From NCBI GenBank assembly GCA_902702965.1, contig CACRXP010000192.1:617070-681069 (forward strand): 64,000 nucleotides of DNA, written 5' to 3'. Of the stretch, positions 57,140-64,000 are shown piece by piece. Positions within the stretch are counted from its first letter, which is position 1. Each line of letters starts with the position of its first letter. The stretch comes from Spirometra erinaceieuropaei. Taxonomy: Eukaryota; Platyhelminthes; Cestoda; Diphyllobothriidea; Diphyllobothriidae. The position numbers and the translations under genes are program-made. The notes under the pieces are model-generated. The model saw only the letters and a program-made list of their open reading frames with translations. It had not been told where the DNA came from and did not search any database.

Positions 57140-58020
57140 GGATAACCTCAAGAGACCATAATGGCCACTTTTGGCTCATCTGCAAGCCAGACCCAACCTC
57201 AGGCTTTGCACCCGTCGAGGTTCGATCCCACGATTTGTTGGGTAGAGGTCCAACGGCCAACCACTGAACCACCAACCGACTGTGACGTCGCCTGTGATCG
57301 GGTACATACGATGATAGCGGAACGCTAACCGATCGTCTTAAGGGACAGACTCGTTTCGTTGGACTCTGGGGCCCAATCTCAAGCACTGTCAGCAGTCACA
57401 CAGAGGTTAGTAATATGGACAGAATAGCATTACCACCAGGGAGTCTGAACGGGCGTGTGCCGCAACACGATCGGTGAGTGTCCACCTACCCGATCGTAGC
57501 TCACAGGAAAATGGGCCCGTTATTCAGTGGTTAGGGCCTGTGATGTGAACTCCCACGCGCCTGACCACTGAGCCATGAGTTCGTTGTCCCGTCGATTGCG
57601 ATCGTGAATATAGCAAGGCAGAGGGACACTCACCGATCGTGTTACTGAACTGGCTCGCCCCAGTGTACCTTGGAGCTATCTCTCGGGCCCAAACAACAGC
57701 CGCACAGCGGCGTGCGGCATTGGCAGAATAGCATGACCGACAAAGACAAGGGAGACTAGAATGGCCATTTCTGGCTTATTAGCCGTCGTCAACCAGCCAT
57801 ACCCCACCCCGAGGGGCGGAACCCCTGGGGCTCGATCGCGAGACCTGTTGGTTGGAGTTTCAACGCGCGCAGCCACTAGCTCGCGGGTTCGTTGTCCTAT
57901 CGGTTGCGATCGGGCAGATACAGATATGTATATGCGGAGAAGGGAGTACCGGCCAACAAAAGTGAGACTGAGGTGGCCGTGTCCGGTTTATTGGCCGTCG
58001 TTAGCTAGGCACACCTAACT
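57140..58020 (-). mobile_element. Cluster of SINE family A copies
   Basis: At least three minus-strand copies lie in a row, at about 57150-57310, 57735-57930 and 57945-58015, with fragments between them. Markers on the + strand are AATGGCCA(C/T)TT(C/T)TGGCT, GTCGAGGTTCGATCCCACGA and GACCGACAAAGACAAGGGAG. At 57515-57600 a plus head (GTTATTCAGTGGTTAGGG) abuts a minus head (CTGACCACTGAGCCATGAG). Confidence 0.72.
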
Positions 58021-58919
58021 ACAAGGCTGGATATCCTGGAATTTGAAAACGTGTTTTTCGGTCGTTGAGTGTTAATCAGTCAAACTTTTTGCCACATAGT
58101 CACGTTATCTGTGATCAGAAATATCAATGACGGTGGAAGAGCGTTCATCGATCAGGTCAGGGGCTTGCTCACCCAAATACGAGGAAATTGTAGTCTGTTA
58201 TCAACCGCCTGGATGTGCCAATAACGTATAACCAGGACGTCTTGGTGGCTATTCAGCTTTCACAGGCTTCGAAGATCAAATCGTGGATTAAGGTTGATCA
58301 CTGCCGCGTCAACTAAGCCAGTGTTGGACACTCAAAGAAAGAACTAGAATGCAGCAGGACTTCGAAGACACAAGTAAATACCGTGTCTGTGGTCCTACAT
58401 TCCACTAATGTGACACTGTTGTCAAACCAAATCGAATAAAGGATTTTTAAGGAAGGAGAAAGATGACTGTTGTCGGAAAAAGTAATTCTAAAATATTTAG
58501 ATGTTTTATATCTAATTTTGCCTGGGAAAAAAGAGGATGCGGTTTCAGTAAATGTCGCATTACGAGTGACATGTTCATTTTATATTGTAGATTTTACAAC
58601 CGACTCGGTCTCTCATTCTATTAAGATATTTGGTTCATGGTTTCCTTATTCTGTTAGCAAATCATGCTAGTCTTTACATTTCCATGGTAAGGGCAGAACT
58701 TTATTATGAAAGCAGTTCTGGTAAGTAAGCCCGTTGGGTTATTAAGGGCCCTCTTCAAACGTAAATCAGGTAAAAAGGATACTTTACTGAAGCTCCTTCA
58801 CAATTAATACAGCGAAGAGGTTTTTCATAATAATTTTTAAGGAAACGCAATTTGCGAGAAATGGTGAAGAAAAATGAATGTTTTGCCAGTTCTATCGAAG
58901 TAAAATAAACTAATCTGTA
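58021..58919. other. Non-coding DNA, no gene recognised
   Basis: No domain or RNA gene found. An AATAAAGGATTTTTAAGG motif near 58435 is not linked to any gene. Confidence 0.4.
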
Positions 58920-59600
58920 CAAATGAGGACACTCTTGAATGGGTACACCAGCGACAATAAAGATTCACGGCTTCTCTCTCCCCTTTCATCGGGAATTGTT
59001 GCATTTGGTGTGATGTCTGCTCGGTGGCCGGTATTAGCGTCGTTAATCGCTGCCATTTCATCACGGGTGTTGAATGTTGATGTGACGATTGCTCGACCAT
59101 CTGACCCACTGACCCTGGCGTTGGGAACAGTATTCACCTGTGTGCTCTCCGCCTGACTGATTACTCCGTCTAAGCGAAGTCTCAGCACCGAGTATGGAAT
59201 GGGAAGGTCGTTGTACTTGTTAATGGGCTGGGGACCAGTGAACCATGACTAAAGTAGATCGCGGCTCACGCGGTTGTCACCTCTTGCGAGAATTTTGGTT
59301 TTGAATGTGTGGCCGGATCTCGTCGAATAAGCCGCAACTTGAGAGCTGGCGTCATTTCTCTGCACGGTTGCAGCGTGTTCGACCATTCGCGTTCGGAGCT
59401 GCCTTCCGGTTTCTCCGACGTAGTTGTATTGTCCGCAACTGCACCAGATCCGGTAAACGACTTCAAATGTTTCTTGCCGTGGCAGTGGGTCTGTCGATCT
59501 TATTATCTGACGTTTGATGGCTGCTTCCGGTCTGTGCGCAACTCCAACCCCAAAGTGAAAGAAACGGCAAAAAACGTCATATTTTTTTCTTGGCATAAAA
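58920..59600 (-). mobile_element. Penelope-like element with GIY-YIG endonuclease and 3' region
   Basis: The minus frame up to 59746 encodes FHFGVGVAHRPEAAIKRQII, then RQETFEVVYRIWCSCGQYNY, VGETGRQLRTRMVEHAATVQ and SQVAAYSTRSGHTFKTKILA. This is a GIY-YIG core (VYRI, YVG, ETGR, conserved Arg, EH). It is followed, after a break, by 59188-58920 encoding NTVPNARVSGSDGRAIVTS-type sequence, shared with 60350-60610 on the opposite strand and with 16190-16510. The RT domain is missing, so it is a 5'-truncated copy. Confidence 0.8.
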
Positions 59601-60349
59601 TTTTCCTTGTTGCAAAGATGTGAATTACACAGAAATACATCAACGGAAAGCAATAAAAAGCACTTTTTAGAACGGGGACTTATTAGAGAGCGTTTTCTAA
59701 TTGAACAGAAGCATACTCGTTGTCGATGTTCGTTGTGAACGCTCATTTTATTCGACGATGAGGTTTCCTGATTGACCGAGTCTTTAAATGTGACTCAAAC
59801 GATCTTGTACATGAGAAAGAACGTCTAAATACACCAGATTTTCGTAAATGTCCTCAAGAAGTAAGTTATTCTAAAGATTTTTCTAAACCAATAAGAAAGA
59901 ATCTGTTTTTTTGGGCGATCGATTGAAAACACTGAAAATCTTGAAGTATCCAGCGATATTTCAAGGCCGATCTGAAATTCAGCGTAATTTAGAACAAACG
60001 GAAAGTGTAGATTAATTTCACGGAAGAAAAGTTCACTTTATGTGCATAAGATGGTATGTTTGCGATTACATTAGCCAATTTTTTTTTCATTTATTAGTCA
60101 TTGACCCGCCTGGCAACATGTGCCCTTATGAAAACTTTTACTTCTATAACGTCCACATCGGTGAAATCAGGTAAAATCCTGTTTGTCTTTTTGAACCACA
60201 TCTCAATAAATTCGAAATGTAAAGAATCCCACGACTCCCCTGAAAACTGTCTTGGAATCTGCAGGCAAAATGTACGCTGCATGCAAACCCCATACCTGAA
60301 ATTACACTGCAATCCCTTGTGCTTGAACCCAGTCCATTAACAAGTACAA

Positions 60350-60790
60350 TAACCTTCCCATTCCATACCCGCTGCTGAGACTTCGCCTAGACGGAGTAAT
60401 CAGTCACGCTGAGAGCACACAGGTGAACACTGTTCCCAACGCCAGGGTCAATGGGTCAGATGGTCGAGCAATCATCACATCAGCACTCAACACTCGTGAT
60501 GAAATTGCAGCGGTTAACGACGCGAATACCGGCCACCGAGTAGACATCGCACCAAATGCAACAATTGCCGATGGGGGGGAGGGAGTCGTGAATTTTCATA
60601 GGTATGCGGTAGCATGGCGATTGCGTCCTATAGATATTGCAGACCCTTGGCATGAACAACCCGTATATGCTCTTGTCTCTGTTGATGGATCCGAGTAGGA
60701 ATCCGAAACGTCAGGCGAATAAAGCCCTCGTCCCAGCGATCGTGTCTTCTTCTTCACGACCGCCTCCTGGGACTCGTCCCTTTGCTTCTA
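60350..60790 (+). mobile_element. Penelope-like 3' region and terminal sequence with hammerhead-like motif
   Basis: 60423 onward encodes NTVPNARVNGSDGRAIITSA and REDANTGHRVD-like residues, homologous to the minus-strand 59188-58920. It runs into the terminal unit at 60660-60790, with CTGTTGA (60679-60685), a GGAT/ATCC helix and GAAACGTC (60705-60712). It is inverted with respect to the 59-kb copy, with about 750 bp of other DNA between them. Confidence 0.7.
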
Positions 60791-61469
60791 TTGCTCTAGG
60801 GGTGCTTGCGTCCCAAGCGATCAGTAATTTTCTTTTGAAAACAACTGTCTGGCAGACTGTCCCCTTCTAGATCCTTGCGCTTCTGTTGTTCTGCGCGAGT
60901 TCTCGAGGCAATCGTCATTTGAGCTTTTCGATCAACAAATAGACTAGCTTATCTTTCCCGGACGAACATTCTACCCTGTTTCAGCGCACTTATTCTCCCC
61001 AGTCCACGGTCCCTTTTTAGCGGTAGTAACCGAATCCGAATTTGAGCGCAGTACTCATCGCCTTAGAAAGCTACAGCGTCTTTTCTAATGACATTTCTTC
61101 TGATTCGCAAGATCCTTTTTTGTCGTTATTTTCATAGACATGGCTTAGAGACGGGGTGTCCAGTCGAATCGAACACCAGACAACTTTCGTCAAGAAGCCA
61201 CTCAGTGACAGTCCCATATATACTCGCTGCAGGCTTCCATAATCAAAGCGATAATTTATCTCGTACTTTGGCAGTTACGAAATACCTTCTTTGGTTTGAG
61301 GGAAGGAACTGCTGAATGCGACCGTAAGGGACCTCTGCCACGGCCATATCTGGGGATCTCGCCTGCGTGCATATGTGAGTAATGAACATCTAGGGCTCGA
61401 AAACCGACACGTTTATTGCAGCCTCTCATCTTCCGCCAGGAATAATCGTTACCTTAGAGCAAATCAGTC
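60791..61469. other. Non-coding DNA, no gene recognised
   Basis: Nothing recognised on either strand. Confidence 0.4.
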
Positions 61470-61610
61470 TAATTGAGAATTGTGGGCCCAGACTGAAATA
61501 TGGTATAAATACTTGAGCCGAAGTCCATCAGCCACGGTAGAATAGTCGCGTAGTATTCATAACGTCCCAACAGGAAGCCAGTAGTACATGCATAATTTGT
61601 ATTATATACC
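61470..61610 (+). repeat. Dispersed repeat D, copy 3
   Basis: ACTGAAATATGGTATAAATA, TGAGCCGAAGTCCATCAGCC and CGCGTAGTATTCATAACG align with the 4-kb and 34-kb copies. Confidence 0.55.
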
Positions 61611-63368
61611 ATACTTGAGAGCACAAGTACTAGTTGAAGGCCTAGACACGGGCTTCGTCGAGATGCTACCGCTGAATGACAAAGCTGCTAGGGGTTCGAC
61701 TCATCAGTGGGTCCCCCAGCGTTCCTCCTGTGCCCTTCTGGTAGATGCTCCAGATTTGGAATTGAGTATCAACCAGGGCGCATAGCATATCGTGCGATAG
61801 GTTTGTCATTTAACGTGTTTTCAAACAACTGTTGACGAAGGAGTGGTTGCTGGGCAAATTCATTTAGCACTGCGACAAATTCAGCATTGAACGAAGGGTG
61901 AAAAAATCCCATTTGTCTTTTTGATCGCCTTGCATACAACTTTTGAGATATGCTTGACGACTCGCCCTTTTTGGACCTGCAAGCAATAGTTCCTCAGTAG
62001 GAACTTCTTCATCCTGTTTCTGTTGTTTCGTTCTCCAAAATTTCCCTCTTACATCATCTTGCCTTACGTTCATAACCACAAAAATTCCTAATAAACACAA
62101 TTATGAACGGATATTATATATATGCACTCACGGAGGCGTCCAGCGATTCTGTCTGCCTTAAAATGGAACTTTCTTCCCAATGTACCCCTACAAGTACTTC
62201 TCGGGCGCCCGACGTTAGTTACGGTGACCTGATCAAGGTTGGAGAACATGTTGTCTCCACCTGGCAATGTTCCATCCAGGTTTGTAATCCCAGAGGACAA
62301 AAAAATGGTAAATACATGGTTTCAAAGGCGCTGCTCGAGGGCATAGCTCAACCCCAATATGAAACCTCGCTCAAACTATCACACCAAAATTAATACTTGG
62401 CCATGACTTTTGGCATTAACCTAACTGTAAATCATACCCCAAAACAGGTCGAGCAAAAAATACGGATGATTTTTAAGGGGGACGAGAGGTTACGACAAGT
62501 GTATCCAGCCGTCGCCCTGCGAGTCCTTGACAAGCAGGACGTTCGAACAAAAACATAACTCCTTCGACTACCTCCGAAATCCGCACACCACTCAGGCTCA
62601 GAAGAAATTCCACTCAATCATAATTCAGACACTCCGAGGGGGCCGAAATTAAAATATCTACTCCTCGAACTACAGCGCTGGCACATAGATCAATGGTGAC
62701 TTTGGACAGCTCTCCACACTGACAGTTTTCGGCACTACCTGCAGGCTTCTCCACCAGTGCAGTCTGCGTTCGCTCAGCTGTAGTATGGCGTAATCTGGTT
62801 CCGCACTTATCCGTGAACTTCTAAGTCGTGCCTCGGAAGTCTCGCCCAGCCGTCTTGAGCTAGGTCCTTCTCGCAAACCCAGACCGCGCTCGCAAGCATC
62901 TACACGGTCCTGACTGTGAAAACACTCTGAAGTCAGCTGTGCTAGTTTTGTGTTCTGTTTTTTTGAAAAAACACCTGTTCCACTCGCCAAAGCCCCGGTG
63001 GGTGGGCGGGCGATGTGGCGTGCACGCACCCCCTCCCCCCCCCTTAAACGGTCCAAAAACGGCTACGGACCATCGGCATACCCCCCATACAGCCTGCCTA
63101 ACGGCGCGCCTGTGTGCGGCGTCTGTTTGTGTGTTTGCGCGTCTGTGCATGAATGCCTAGTGCAAACGTTTGCTCGCGGATACGAGTGCTCGCGTCCACG
63201 CGTGAGTACTTAACTTGGCGTCAGCTCTGATGGCGCTGATTTACTCACTTTACGACGAGAGCACTAGTTAAAAACTGAAACTACCGCTGGTTCGCCAATT
63301 TTCCGTAACTGTGTGGTGCTTCTGCGAGGGAGCTACGACAGGCCAGCGGGTTTTCCAGCATCTTCCAA
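61611..63368. other. Non-coding DNA with a GC-rich stretch, no gene recognised
   Basis: A frame at 62103-62393 encodes 96 residues with no motif I recognise and no splice context, so I do not call it. About 62980-63240 is GC- and CpG-rich, resembling the flank of the 40-kb gap, and could be a regulatory region. No continuation of the nuclear-receptor zinc finger is visible. Confidence 0.4.
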
Positions 63369-63776
63369 GACTGTCTGACCTATTAAAAAATATAGTTATG
63401 ATGCTGTCTGGACTTGCTAAATGGAGTCCTCAAATCAGACCTTATTTTAGGCGGGACCGGACTTTTATGTAAACAATTAAGCCCAGTAAATAGCCGCTCC
63501 AGCGACCGGTCTGTTAAACAATATATTTCTAATGCTGCCTGGACTTACTAAATGGAACCTGAGTCCTCAAATCAGAATTTATTTTAGGCGGGACCGGACT
63601 TTTATGTAAACAATTAAGCCCAGTAAATAGCCACTCCAGCGACCGGCCTGTTAAACATATATTTCTAATGCTGCCTGGACTTACTAAATGGAACCTGAGT
63701 CCTCAAATCAGAATTTATTTTAGGCGGGGCCGGACTTTTGCGTAAACAGCTGAGCACAGTAACTAGCCACTTCAGC
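63369..63776 (+). repeat. Tandem repeat, three units of about 136 bp
   Basis: CTGCCTGGACTTACTAAATG, TTAGGCGGGACCGGACTTTT and CAGCGACCGG recur with a period of 136-137 bp (anchors at 63501, 63638 and 63774). The first unit is diverged and lacks a short GAACCT segment; the third is diverged at its end. Confidence 0.9.
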
Positions 63777-64000
63777 GACTCAAGTGTACCTGAAGAATCT
63801 GCCAGTGACGTGTAAAATTGGAAATATTAAGGGCATTTCCCGTCCCTCCACAACAGGTGTCAACTAAAATTGCGTCAAAACCCGTTTTACATTCATCCAA
63901 TTAAAATGTCCCTAATAATTTTCCCGCGAGTCGCGTGATCTTATTGCATGACGTGTAGGACTGACTTATGTGACCTTCTAAACAGGGTATGGGAATAGGT
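63777..64000. other. Non-coding DNA to the window end
   Basis: No feature recognised. Confidence 0.4.

Noticed and set aside
62103..62393. Possible 96-residue gene
   Set aside because: No recognised motif, no splice partners, and length is within chance for this sequence.
63369..63776. CRISPR-like array
   Set aside because: Direct tandem units without spacers, in a eukaryotic genome.

Overview
This is a repeat-dense animal nuclear genome window, most likely from a flatworm and plausibly a large-genome tapeworm. The evidence for that is three intron-containing metazoan genes, eukaryotic tRNA genes with A and B boxes, and a mixture of CR1/RTE-type LINEs, Gypsy, Penelope-like and Merlin elements with tRNA-derived SINEs. 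The species-level guess is inference; the sequence itself shows only a metazoan-type genome. No operon, CRISPR array or prokaryotic feature is present.

Layout. At 0.3-1.9 kb are the last six exons of a gene encoding a RhoGAP-fold C-terminus (OCRL/INPP5B-like or p85-like, lacking the arginine finger). From 1.9 to 12.6 kb there is intergenic DNA with repeat relics and a tRNA-Val gene. At 12.6-16.0 kb lies a decayed Gypsy element, broken by a LINE 3' end and a short Penelope terminal fragment and followed by Penelope and RTE relics. SF3B4, a splicing-factor gene complete in three exons, occupies 18.2-25.1 kb, and its second intron hosts a LINE reverse-transcriptase fragment. From 25 to 39 kb are LINE and SINE relics, an unclassified dispersed repeat, tRNA-Ile and two very long trinucleotide arrays. 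At 40.9-56.7 kb are three exons of a nuclear receptor whose first zinc finger is cut by the window's last visible donor site; its remaining exons lie beyond 64 kb or were not found. Its introns and downstream DNA hold two near-identical Merlin elements, inverted Penelope fragments, SINE clusters, telomere-like repeats and a 136-bp tandem repeat.

The three protein genes are unrelated in function (RhoGAP-fold/membrane trafficking, U2 snRNP splicing, transcriptional regulation) and are all on the + strand. All mobile elements seen look dead or non-autonomous: catalytic residues are mutated or coding regions are truncated. The freshest are the Merlin pair, which retain terminal inverted repeats and 8-bp target duplications. 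Two assembly gaps (25286-25457 and 40251-40689) limit interpretation.

The most interesting signals are hammerhead-ribozyme-like motifs in four copies of a Penelope-associated terminal sequence, a Merlin element nested in a Penelope terminal repeat, paired inverted Penelope ends, and a dispersed repeat family that carries degenerate TTAGGG-like tracts. No clearly new biological system was found.
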